Shown piece after piece: positions 26,496 to 35,517 of a stretch of 64,000 nt of DNA (within the stretch, counting starts at the first letter, position 1; each line of letters opens with the position of its first letter). Position numbers and translations under genes: made by a program. The notes beneath the pieces are model-generated. The model was not told where the DNA came from. It saw only the letters and a program-made list of their open reading frames with translations, and ran no database searches. Source of the DNA: Poseidonocella sp. HB161398. GTDB lineage: Bacteria; Pseudomonadota; Alphaproteobacteria; Rhodobacterales; Rhodobacteraceae. The DNA is taken from positions 1 to 64,000 of the forward strand of contig NZ_VATA01000015.1 in the NCBI RefSeq assembly GCF_005870025.1. The letters are read 5' to 3'.

Positions 26496-26718
26496 CGGGT
26501 TCCGGCCTCTCCCGGCATGACCTCTCCTTTCCCGCCCTTGCCCGGGCAGGCCGGCGCGCCCGCGGCGCGCCGTTATGTTCTGGTTTGATGTAACATCCGC
26601 ATCGGGATGCCCGGCAGGGCCGGCGCTTTACGTGAGCCTAGCGGCAAATCATGCCTCTGGGGCATATGGATTTGCCCGGATCCCATAGGGCGGGGTTATG
26701 GGACCGCGGGGCACATTG
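26496..26718 (-). promoter_or_regulatory. Promoter/leader region of the ten-gene importer operon
   Basis: This gap separates two leftward operons. It contains a 34-base dyad (26643-26676, listed separately), CCCATA-N9-TATGGG at 26682-26702, an 11-base palindrome GATGT-A-ACATC at 26587-26597, and a strong hairpin at 26552-26572 (CGGCGCGCC, loop CGC, GGCGCGCCG). The hairpin lies in the likely 5' leader of the dppB-like gene. Part of the region is clearly AT-rich. I could not fix a single -35/-10 pair. Confidence 0.45.
26643..26676. terminator. 34-base composite dyad, possible terminator of the creatininase operon
   Basis: Outer arms GGCAAATC and GATTTGCC (8 bp) enclose inner arms ATGCC and GGCAT (5 bp) around TCTGG, with a 3-base asymmetric ATG. 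It begins about 43 bases past the stop of the PanE-like gene (26719) on the minus strand. That suits a terminator, but no T-run follows, so a regulator site is also possible. Confidence 0.5.
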
Positions 26719-27759
26719 CTATACTATGGCAGAACAATCTGCGGCCGGCAGGTGCCCGGCCAGTTCCTCGAGCACGTCCCAGCCCTGCGGCCGTCCCGCC
26801 TCCAGCTCGCGGATCAGCCCGGCCAGCGCCCGGCAGAGCGGCACCGCGACGCCCAGCCGCTCCGCCTCGGCGACGACTGCGCCGACCTGGAAATCGACCT
26901 CGGTGCGGCGCTTGCGGATGGCGATGTCGCGCCAGATGCCGGAATGGGTCTTGGCGGTGGCCCGGTTGAAGGCGACGAGCGCGTCGAGCGAGGCCTCCGC
27001 CGCCTCCGGCGCGGCGCCGGGCATGTAGGCGGCCGGGTCGTAGCCGTTGAAGCCCAGCGGGTTTGCCCCCGCGGCGGCGGCCACCTGCATCACCTCGCGC
27101 GCCACCCCGGCAAAGACCCCGCGGAAGCGCGGCGCGGCGAAATTGTCGGACATCGAGGCCGGCGTCAGCGCGGTGGCGAACAGCATCGCGCCATAGCCCA
27201 TCTTGCCCCAGAGATAGTCCATCACCCGCGGGCTCGCCTCTGCCTCGGGGTCGAGCACGGCGAAGAGCGCCTGCACCCGGGCCAGCCGGTCGGTCATCGC
27301 GCCGTCCATCTCGCCCACGGCGATCTTGCCGCGATTGCCGAAGAGCAGCCGGCCGGGCGCGATGTAGTCGCCGGAATAGTTGACAAAGCAGCCGATCACC
27401 CGGCCCTGGCCGAAGATCCGCTCGAGCCAGGGCTCGAAGAGCCCGTTCTGCGCCGAGACGCCCGCGCCGTCCGGGGCCAGCACGCGGGCCAGCTGCCCGG
27501 CCGCGGCCTCTGTCTGCGGCCCCTTCACGCAGAGGAAGGCCAGATCGAAGCGGCCCTCGACCTCCTCGGGCAGCGCCGCGCGCACCGGCACGGTGAAGGC
27601 GTCGACCGGCCCCTCGACCGTCAGCCCGTCGCGGTTCATCGCCGCGACATGGCCGGCATCGGCATCGACCAGCAGCACCTCCTGCCCGGCCCGCGCCAGA
27701 TAGGCGCCCAGGATGCCGCCGATCGCGCCGGCGCCCCAGATCAGGACCGGCGCGCTCAT
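26719..27759 (-). CDS. Ketopantoate-reductase-family protein (ApbA/PanE-like), altered active site
   Basis: The 346-residue NAD(P)-dependent protein has the Rossmann motif WGAGAIGGILG (residues 8-18) and an FLCVKGPQT segment. The expected K-x3-N catalytic pair should appear at WGKMGYGAML. Lys is present but the Asn position is Gly, so it is unlikely to be a true ketopantoate reductase. The family also includes 2-hydroxyacid and opine-type dehydrogenases. The gene is coupled by ATGA to the creatininase-family gene and ends the GntR-creatininase-PanE operon. Confidence 0.82.
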   Translation of the reverse strand: MSAPVLIWGAGAIGGILGAYLARAGQEVLLVDADAGHVAAMNRDGLTVEGPVDAFTVPVRAALPEEVEGRFDLAFLCVKGPQTEAAAGQLARVLAPDGAGVSAQNGLFEPWLERIFGQGRVIGCFVNYSGDYIAPGRLLFGNRGKIAVGEMDGAMTDRLARVQALFAVLDPEAEASPRVMDYLWGKMGYGAMLFATALTPASMSDNFAAPRFRGVFAGVAREVMQVAAAAGANPLGFNGYDPAAYMPGAAPEAAEASLDALVAFNRATAKTHSGIWRDIAIRKRRTEVDFQVGAVVAEAERLGVAVPLCRALAGLIRELEAGRPQGWDVLEELAGHLPAADCSAIV

Positions 27760-28454
27760 GCCCAGTCCTCGATCACCTGGCGGGTCTCGGCGACGCCCGC
27801 CGCCCAGACCTGCGCCATCTCCGCATCCGAGCGCTGGTAGAAGCCGCCGTAATTGCCGTCGCCCAGCAGGATCCGCGCCGAGACCGGATCGCGGGATTTC
27901 AGCGCGTCGATATCGACCATCGGCTTCTGCACGGCGGGCATCTCGACGCCGGGCAGCCGCGTCCAGGGGAAGTTCTCCATCCAGGAGGCATGCGAGGCCA
28001 GCGGGTCGATGTTCTTGACGGTGCCCATGGTGGCAGGCGCCGCCCACCAGTTGTGCCAGCGCACCTGGGTATCGGGATGGCCCGCCAGCCATTCCATCGC
28101 CGCGGTCTGGCCCGGGTTGTTGCCGCCATGGCCGTTGACGAAGACGATCCGCCGGGCGCCGGCGCGGTGCAGGCTCGACAGGATGTCGGCGAGGATCCGG
28201 CCATAGGTCTCCATCCCCAGCGTCACCGTGCCGGGATAGGCGGCGAAATAGGGGGTGATGCCATAGGGCAGGACCGGCCAGACCAGCGCCTCCGACGGCG
28301 CCGCCGCCTCTTCGGCCATCTTCGAGGCCAGGATGGAATCGACCGAGAGGCTCAGATAGGCGTGCTGCTCGGTCGAGCCCAGCGGCACCACCGCGCGGTC
28401 GTCGCGGGCCAGATGCGCCTCGGCCTGCATCCAGTTCATCTCGGAAATCAGCAT
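27756..28454 (-). CDS. Creatininase-family amidohydrolase
   Basis: The 232-residue protein has the family metal motifs PLGSTEQHAYLSLSVDS (Glu, His, Asp ligands) near residues 25-41, FVNGHGGN near 105 and ASHASWMENF (ligand Glu) near 155. Creatininases open cyclic amides, creatinine to creatine, and relatives cleave formamide or other small amides. Its start overlaps the end of the GntR gene by 7 bases and its stop overlaps the PanE-like gene. With HyuAB proteins nearby, a small cyclic amide is a plausible substrate. Confidence 0.88.
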   Translation of the reverse strand: MLISEMNWMQAEAHLARDDRAVVPLGSTEQHAYLSLSVDSILASKMAEEAAAPSEALVWPVLPYGITPYFAAYPGTVTLGMETYGRILADILSSLHRAGARRIVFVNGHGGNNPGQTAAMEWLAGHPDTQVRWHNWWAAPATMGTVKNIDPLASHASWMENFPWTRLPGVEMPAVQKPMVDIDALKSRDPVSARILLGDGNYGGFYQRSDAEMAQVWAAGVAETRQVIEDWA

Positions 28455-29473
28455 CCCTCGTCTCCTGTCGCTGTGCCGCCGGTGCGCCGCGCGCGCAGCG
28501 CCTCGATCCGGGGCAGGATGTCCTTGCGCAGCACGCCCAGATCCGGCGTGTAGCGGTATTCGATGGCGGTCTGGTCGGGGCGCAGCCCGTCGCGGACGCT
28601 GTCGGCGCGGCTGGCATGGATCACCACCTGCGCCTCGGCCAGCGCCGCGGAAAGCTGCGGATCGTCAAGCGTCAGCGACTGCAGGATCTCGACATGCGGC
28701 AGGAAGCGCAGCGCCTCGGCGCGCATCTGCAGCACCAGCTGCGGCTGGGTCGAGACCATGACGACCCGCGCGCCGGGCTCCAGCGCGGCCAGCCGCACGC
28801 GGGTCTCGGTCGCGGGCAGGAAGCTCATCGCCAGCACCTCGGTCTCGTCGCCCAGCAGCGCCTGCACCTCGGCGCGGCGCGTCATCGGGCTGAGCGCGAT
28901 GTCGGGGCGGCGCGCGGGCGGGCGGGCGCGCAGATCCGACAGCACCATGCCCGAGAAGCCGTCGCCGGGATCGAGCAGCGGCCGGATCAGCCGCAGGTAG
29001 TCGCCGACCGCGGTGTCGAACATGCCGACCAGCAGGATCTCCAGCCGCGGCCGCGCTTCCTTCAGCCGCGCGCGCAGCCCGACCATGCCCGCGAGCTGGC
29101 TGCCGCCGATGCCCAGCTCGCCCGCGCGCAGGAGCAGCCGGTCGATCTCCTCGGCGAGGCCGCGCAGCGTCTCGGCCCCGGCCCGTCCCCCTGCCCGTCC
29201 CTCGGCCACGAAGGTCCCGGCCTTGCCGCGGGTCTCGATCAGCCCGTCCTGCTTCATCCGTCCGTAGGTGGCGACCACGGTCATCGGCGCGAGCCCGGCC
29301 ATCGCGGCCAGCTCGCGCACGGTCGGCAGCCGCTCTCCGGGGCGCAGCGCGCCGGTCAGGATGCCATAGTCGAGAATGCCGCGGAGCTGCTGGGCGGGCG
29401 GCATGTCGAGCCCGCGGTCGAGCGCCGCCAGAAGCGGCGCGATCTGTCCCCGCGAGGGGCTTTCCTGTGTCAT
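28448..29473 (-). CDS. GntR-type regulator with an unrecognised C-terminal domain
   Basis: The protein is 341 residues. The N-terminal 85 hold a GntR winged helix (YGILTGALRPGERLPTVREL, then AAMAGLAPMTVVATYGRMKQ). The remaining 250 or so do not match the usual FCD, UTRA or aminotransferase-like effector domains as I know them. They contain alternating strands and helices (RLEILLVGMFDTAVGDYLRL, ARVVMVSTQPQLVLQMRAEA), recalling a periplasmic-binding-like fold. ATG 29473 follows GGGGGACGG. It is divergent from the second peptide-type importer and co-transcribed with creatininase and PanE-like genes, which it probably controls. Confidence 0.85.
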   Translation of the reverse strand: MTQESPSRGQIAPLLAALDRGLDMPPAQQLRGILDYGILTGALRPGERLPTVRELAAMAGLAPMTVVATYGRMKQDGLIETRGKAGTFVAEGRAGGRAGAETLRGLAEEIDRLLLRAGELGIGGSQLAGMVGLRARLKEARPRLEILLVGMFDTAVGDYLRLIRPLLDPGDGFSGMVLSDLRARPPARRPDIALSPMTRRAEVQALLGDETEVLAMSFLPATETRVRLAALEPGARVVMVSTQPQLVLQMRAEALRFLPHVEILQSLTLDDPQLSAALAEAQVVIHASRADSVRDGLRPDQTAIEYRYTPDLGVLRKDILPRIEALRARRTGGTATGDEGC

Positions 29474-29879
29474 CCGTCCCCCGAACCGGAAATCTGCCCA
29501 CAATCGCTAGAACAGAAAATCCGCCCCCGCCAGAGGCAACGCGGCTTTCCCGGTCGATCAGCCCAAAGGATCGCCTGAGAGCCCAATTTTTTTGCGTCCG
29601 GTTCGACAGGTTTTGACAGGAAAGGAAACGCCGATCCATGATCGGAAAAATCATCCCCTCAGGTGCCTTAATGAATATCAATGGCTTAGCCGAAAATTCC
29701 GCGCGGAAGACCGAAAGTTTCCAATGCCCCATAAGTTTTACTTAAACCCCGCCAAGAAATTTCTATCGCTGTTTCCTTGACGAGTCCGGGGCTTGTCCGA
29801 AGACTTGGAGATACCAAAAGGCGCCAGACGCCAGACCGGGCCGGAGCGTGCAACTGGCCGGAAACAACAGGGAAACACA
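29474..29879. promoter_or_regulatory. 406-base divergent control region, GntR gene versus second importer
   Basis: The central 200 bases are strongly AT-rich for this genome. TTGACA at 29613-29618 with CATGAT at 29637-29642 (18-base spacer) is the best rightward promoter. It would give a leader of about 230 bases. The palindrome at 29631-29645 overlaps its -10. Another dyad, TAAGT-TTT-ACTTA, lies at 29732-29744. Small open frames here lack coding character. Confidence 0.5.
29631..29645. promoter_or_regulatory. Palindrome CCGATC-CAT-GATCGG over a promoter -10
   Basis: Perfect 6-base arms surround a 3-base centre. The position over the -10 box of the rightward promoter suits a repressor site, most simply for the divergent GntR protein. 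A GACAGG direct repeat lies just upstream (29605-29620). Confidence 0.45.
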
Positions 29880-31463
29880 ATGACCTACATGAAGCTCGGC
29901 GGTCTTTCCGCAGCCGCCCTCCTGGTCGCGTCCAGCGTCTGGGCACAGGACCTGACCATCGCCGTGCGCGGCGGTCCCGAGTCTCTCGACCCCGATTATT
30001 CGGCGCTTGGCAGCCATGCCGAAGCGGCGAAGCACATTTTTGATACATTGGTCTGGGCCAATGGCGATCTGCAGATCGAGCCGGGCCTTGCCACCTCCTG
30101 GACGCCGATCGACGACACCACCTGGGAGTTCAAGCTGCGCGAGGGCGTGAAATTCCACGACGGGTCGGACTTCACCGCCGAGGACGTGAAATTCTCGATC
30201 GAGCGGATCCCGGCCGTCACCGGCCCGACCTCGACCGCCGTCTATGTCCGCCGCGTCGCCAGCGTCGAGATCATCGACCCGCTGACCGTCCATATCCATA
30301 CCGACGGACCGGCACCGACCCTGCCGAACGACTTCGTCCGGCTCTTCATCGTCTCGCACACCGCCGCGGCCGACTACTCCACCCCCGAGACCTCGGCCGA
30401 GGGCTTCAACAGCGGCAAGGCGACGATCGGCACCGGCCCCTACAAGTTCGTCAGCTGGGAGCCGAAGGGCGATCTCGTGCTGGAACGCAATGACGACTAC
30501 TGGCGCGGCCCGGCGCCGTGGGAGCATGTCACCCGCAAGGAAATGCCCAATGACAGCTCGCGGCTTGCCGCGCTGAAATCCGGGCAGGTCGACCTGGCGA
30601 CCGACATCTCCTCGATCGACTATCTCGCGCTGCAGCAGGACAGCAGCGTCGACACCGTGGTCGGCGACAGCATCTACATCATGAACCTGCAGCTGAACCA
30701 GCGCGCCGACGAATATCCCGGGCTGCGCGCCAAGGACGGCTCGGACCTGCCGGAGAACCCGCTGACCAGCCCGCTGGTGCGCGAGGCGCTCGGCAAGGCG
30801 ATCGACCGCGACACCATGGTGGAGATCGTGCTCGAAGGTCTCGGCAAGCCCGCCAACCAGCTGATGCCCGAGGGCTTCTTCGGCTCGAACCCCGACATCC
30901 CCTGGCCGGACTACGATCCGAAGGGCGCCAAGGCGCTGCTGGCCGAGGCGGGCTTCCCCGACGGGTTCTCGATGGATCTCTACTGCACCGGCGACCGCCT
31001 GCCGGGCGACGCGGCGATCTGCCAGGGCCTCGGCCAGATGTTCTCGGCCATCGGCATCGAGACCAACGTGAACGCGCTGTCGAAGACGGTCTACTTCCCG
31101 GCCCAGGCGCGCGGCGACTACTCGGTCATGATGAACGGCTGGGGCACGCTGACCGGCGAGGCGGGCTACACGCTGGGCTCGCTGGTGCACAGCGCGGACA
31201 AGGAGAAGGGCCTCGGCGCCTATAACCGGACGGGCTATTCGAACCCCGATCTCGACGCCAAGATCGAGGACGCGATGTCCGAGATGGACGAGGACACCCG
31301 CCGCGACAAGTTCCAGGAGGCCATGGCCGACACGATCGAGACCCGCGTCCTGACCCCGATCGTGCAGCTGCAGTCGGTCTGGGCCGCCAAGGCCGGGCTT
31401 CTCGACTACGCGCCGCGCGTCGACGGCGAGACCCTCGCCTATTTCATCAAGCCCGCCGAGTGA
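29880..31463 (+). CDS. ABC transporter substrate-binding protein, peptide type (second system)
   Basis: The 527-residue periplasmic protein has a signal peptide of about 22 residues (LLVASSVWA before QDLTIAVRGG). The SBP_bac_5 pattern follows: GLATSWTPIDDTTWEFKLR, GVKFHDGSDFTAEDVKFSIE and ATIGTGPYKFVSWEPKGDL. AGGGAAA precedes the ATG at 29880. It starts the rightward operon SBP-permease-permease-ATPase-ATPase followed by hyuA-hyuB-SDR. The ligand is unknown but should be a substrate of the HyuAB enzymes. Confidence 0.92.
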   Translation: MTYMKLGGLSAAALLVASSVWAQDLTIAVRGGPESLDPDYSALGSHAEAAKHIFDTLVWANGDLQIEPGLATSWTPIDDTTWEFKLREGVKFHDGSDFTAEDVKFSIERIPAVTGPTSTAVYVRRVASVEIIDPLTVHIHTDGPAPTLPNDFVRLFIVSHTAAADYSTPETSAEGFNSGKATIGTGPYKFVSWEPKGDLVLERNDDYWRGPAPWEHVTRKEMPNDSSRLAALKSGQVDLATDISSIDYLALQQDSSVDTVVGDSIYIMNLQLNQRADEYPGLRAKDGSDLPENPLTSPLVREALGKAIDRDTMVEIVLEGLGKPANQLMPEGFFGSNPDIPWPDYDPKGAKALLAEAGFPDGFSMDLYCTGDRLPGDAAICQGLGQMFSAIGIETNVNALSKTVYFPAQARGDYSVMMNGWGTLTGEAGYTLGSLVHSADKEKGLGAYNRTGYSNPDLDAKIEDAMSEMDEDTRRDKFQEAMADTIETRVLTPIVQLQSVWAAKAGLLDYAPRVDGETLAYFIKPAE

Positions 31464-31478
31464 CCGGCAGGCCCCTGA

Positions 31479-31510
31479 GCGGCGGCCGGGTGCCCCTTCC
31501 CGGCCGCCGC
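31479..31510 (+). other. Perfect 12-bp stem-loop after the binding-protein gene
   Basis: Arms GCGGCGGCCGGG (31479-31490) and CCCGGCCGCCGC (31499-31510) pair without mismatch around an 8-base loop. It fills the 72-base gap between binding protein and permease genes. No T-run follows, so partial termination or 3' mRNA protection is more likely than full termination. Confidence 0.7.
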
Positions 31511-31535
31511 GCCCATTGTCGGAGCTGATCCCCGC

Positions 31536-32513
31536 ATGCTCGGTTTCATCATCCAGCGCGCCATCCAGGCGGTTGCCGTCATGGTGGTCATGTCGGTCAT
31601 CGTCTTCGTCGGCGTCTACGCCATCGGCAATCCGGTCGACATCGTCATCCCGCCCGACGCCACCCAGGCGATGCGCGACGAGGCGATCCGCAGGCTCGGA
31701 CTCGACCTTCCGCTGTGGCAGCAATACGGGCATTTCGCCTGGAACCTGCTGCATGGCGATTTCGGCCGCTCCTTCGTCTACAACATGCCGGTGCTGGAGC
31801 TGATCGGCGGCCGCCTGCCCGCGACGCTGGAACTGGTCCTGATCTCCATCATCTTCGCCGCCGTCGCCGGGGTGGGCCTGGGCGTCTATGCCGGGGTGAA
31901 GCCCGACAGCTGGATCGCCAAGGCGATCATGGGCCTGTCGATCCTCGGTTTCTCGGTGCCCTCCTTCTGGGTCGGGCTGATCCTGATCCTGACCTTCGCG
32001 GTCTCGCTCGGCTGGCTGCCCGCGGGCGGGCGCGGCGAGACGGTGACGCTCTGGGGCGTTGAGTGGAGCTTCCTCACCCTCGACGGGCTGAGCCACATCA
32101 TCCTGCCCGCGGTCAACCTGGCGCTCTTCAAGCTGGCCATGATGATCCGCCTGGCGCGCGCGGGCACCCGCGAGGTGATGCTGTCGGACACCGTGAAATT
32201 CGCCCGTGCCGCGGGCATCCCCGAGGGCGTGATCCTGCGCCGCCACGTGCTGAAGCTGATCTCGATCCCGCTGATCACCGTCTTCGGGCTGGAGCTCGGC
32301 TCCACGCTGGCCTTCGCGGTCGTGACCGAGACGATCTTCTCCTGGCCCGGCGTCGGCAAGCTGATCATCGACTCGATCGGCGTGCTCGACCGCCCGGTGA
32401 TGGTCGCCTACCTGGTGCTGATCGCCTTCCTCTTCGTCATGATCAATTTCACCGTCGATCTGGTCTTCGCGCTGATCGACCCCCGCATCCGGTCCGGAAG
32501 GCAGGGCGCATGA
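31536..32513 (+). CDS. Peptide-type ABC transporter permease (DppB-like, second system)
   Basis: The 325-residue inner-membrane protein has an N-terminal segment MLGFIIQRAIQAVAVMVVMS, the DppB region RRLGLDLPLWQQYGHFAWNL, and an EAA loop KFARAAGIPEGVILRRHVLK. It ends with an ATGA overlap onto the partner permease. Confidence 0.9.
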   Translation: MLGFIIQRAIQAVAVMVVMSVIVFVGVYAIGNPVDIVIPPDATQAMRDEAIRRLGLDLPLWQQYGHFAWNLLHGDFGRSFVYNMPVLELIGGRLPATLELVLISIIFAAVAGVGLGVYAGVKPDSWIAKAIMGLSILGFSVPSFWVGLILILTFAVSLGWLPAGGRGETVTLWGVEWSFLTLDGLSHIILPAVNLALFKLAMMIRLARAGTREVMLSDTVKFARAAGIPEGVILRRHVLKLISIPLITVFGLELGSTLAFAVVTETIFSWPGVGKLIIDSIGVLDRPVMVAYLVLIAFLFVMINFTVDLVFALIDPRIRSGRQGA

Positions 32514-33409
32514 CCGATATCTCCCCTCCCCAGCGCGCGACCTCGCCGGTCACGCTGTTCTGGCGCGAGTTCCGCCGCAACCGCCCCGCCACCGTGGCGC
32601 TGGCCGTCACGCTGCTGCTGTTCCTCGTCGCGATCTTCGCGCCGCTGATCGCGCCGCAGAACCCCTATGACCTCGCCGGGCTGTCGCTGATGGATGCGCG
32701 CCGGCCGCCGGGCTTCGTCGGCTCGGGCGGGTACACGCATCTGCTGGGCACCGATCCGCAGGGGCGCGACCTGCTGTCGGCGATCCTCTTCGGGCTGCGC
32801 ATCTCGATCGAGATCGGCGTCATGGCGGGCGCCATCGCGCTGGCGATCGGCGCGACGCTGGGCGTGGTCGCGGCCTATGCCGGCGGCTGGATCGAGAGCC
32901 TGATCATGCGCATCGTCGACCTGCAGCTGAGCTTTCCGGCGATCCTGCTGGCGCTGGTGATGTCGGCGCTGCTCGGCCAGGGCAAGGCGCAGCTCGTCAC
33001 GGCGCTGGTGGCCGCGCAATACGCCTATTTCGCCCGCACCGCCTATGGCGCCGCCACCTCCGAGCGGCGCAAGGACTATATCGAGGCCGCGCTCGCCACC
33101 CCGCTCCATGCCCGCCGGGTCGTGTTCAAGCACCTGCTGCCGAACTGCGCGCCGCCGCTGATCGTGGTCGCCACCGTGCAGATCGCCTCCTCGATCTCGC
33201 TCGAGGCGACGCTGAGCTTTCTCGGCCTCGGCCTGCCCGTCACCGAGCCCTCGCTCGGCATGCTGATCTCCAACGGCTTTCCCTACATGATGAGCGGCCG
33301 CTACTGGATCTCCGTCTATCCCGGCGTGATGCTGATCATCCTCATCATGGCCATCAACATCGTGGGCGACCAGATCCGCGACCAGCTGAACCCGAGGCTG
33401 CGCCGATGA
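32510..33409 (+). CDS. Peptide-type ABC transporter permease (DppC-like, second system)
   Basis: The 299-residue inner-membrane protein has FWREFRRNRPATVALAVTLL at the N-terminus, the loop HLLGTDPQGRDLLSAILFGL near residue 80 and SFLGLGLPVTEPSLGMLI near 240. It is coupled by ATGA overlaps to both the DppB-like gene before it and the ATPase gene after it. Confidence 0.9.
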   Translation: MTDISPPQRATSPVTLFWREFRRNRPATVALAVTLLLFLVAIFAPLIAPQNPYDLAGLSLMDARRPPGFVGSGGYTHLLGTDPQGRDLLSAILFGLRISIEIGVMAGAIALAIGATLGVVAAYAGGWIESLIMRIVDLQLSFPAILLALVMSALLGQGKAQLVTALVAAQYAYFARTAYGAATSERRKDYIEAALATPLHARRVVFKHLLPNCAPPLIVVATVQIASSISLEATLSFLGLGLPVTEPSLGMLISNGFPYMMSGRYWISVYPGVMLIILIMAINIVGDQIRDQLNPRLRR

Positions 33410-34397
33410 CCCCCGTTCTCGAAGTTTCCGGCCTGCGGACCGAATTCCGCACCGGCGCAGGCACCGTCCCGGCGGTGGACGGCGTCTCCTTCTCGCTGAT
33501 GCCGGGCGAGATCATCGGCCTTGTCGGCGAAAGCGGCTCGGGCAAGTCGGTCACCGGCTTCTCGCTGCTGGGCCTGATCGACGCGCCCGGGCAGATCGTC
33601 GGCGGCTCGGTCAGGCTCAACGGCACCGAGCTGGTCGGCATGGCCCCGCAGGAGCTGAGGAAGCGCCGCGGCAAGGAGATCGCGATGATCTTCCAGGATC
33701 CGATCGCGACGCTGAACCCGCTCTTGACCATCGGCCAGCAGATGGAGATGGCGCTGGCCGCGCATGAACGGCTTGGCCGCCGCGCCGCCGCCGAGAAGAG
33801 CGCCGAGGCGCTCGCCCGCGTCGGCATCCCCTCGCCGCGCGAACGGCTCTCTTCCTATCCGCATGAATTCTCGGGCGGTATGCGCCAGCGCGCGGCGATC
33901 GCCATCGCGCTGCTGCACCGTCCGGCAGTGGTCGTCGCCGACGAGCCCACGACCGCGCTCGATGTCTCGATCCAGGCGCAGATCATCGCCGAGATGAAGG
34001 CGCTGGCGCGGGATTACGGCGTGGCGATGATCTGGATCAGCCACGACCTGGCCGTGGTCTCGGCGCTCGCCTCGCGGATCCTCGTGATGTATGCCGGGCG
34101 GATCGTCGAGGAGGGCCCCTCGGCCCGCGTCCTGCGCGACCCGCGCCACCCCTATACCCGCGGCCTGATCGACAGCCTGCCCTCGGCCACGCGCCCGGGC
34201 GAGATGCTGGCGCAGATCCCCGGATCCATGCCGTCGCTGCTGTCGCTGCCGCCGGGCTGCGCCTTCGCGCCGCGCTGCGCCTTCGCCTCGTCCGCCTGCG
34301 CCGCGCGCCCCGATGCCACGGCGGCCGGGGACCGCGCCTGGCGCTGCGTCCATCCGCTCGGCCAGGACCGCACCGACCAGAAGGAGCGCGCCGCCTC

Positions 34398-34401
<4 letters not shown>
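33406..34401 (+). CDS. Peptide-type ABC transporter ATPase (DppD-like, second system)
   Basis: The 331-residue ATPase has Walker [10 protein letters not shown] near residue 42, signature [12 protein letters not shown] near 161 and Walker B VVVADEP near 181. Its C-terminal cysteine segment is [17 protein letters not shown]. It overlaps both neighbours by 4 bases. Confidence 0.9.
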
Positions 34402-35429
<1,028 letters not shown>

Positions 35430-35517
35430 CGCCCTTCCCCTGATCCTGCCGCGCCCCTCGCGCGGCGCCTATGCGCGGCCCCCGCGAGGCGCGGCCGCAT
35501 TTCCTGACGGAGTATCC

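Noticed and set aside
24468-26588. A rightward open frame of about 700 codons opposite the permease genes
   Set aside because: It is rich in Asp, Gln, His and Arg without hydrophobic or domain pattern and lies antisense to two well-supported permeases. It is a GC-rich shadow frame.
29592-29780. A 62-codon rightward frame in the divergent GntR/importer region
   Set aside because: It runs over the predicted promoter and palindromes and lacks family or ribosome-site support.
29763-32246. A leftward open frame of over 800 codons opposite the second binding protein and permease
   Set aside because: It crosses the divergent control region and two genes with clear families, and its composition is typical antisense shadow.
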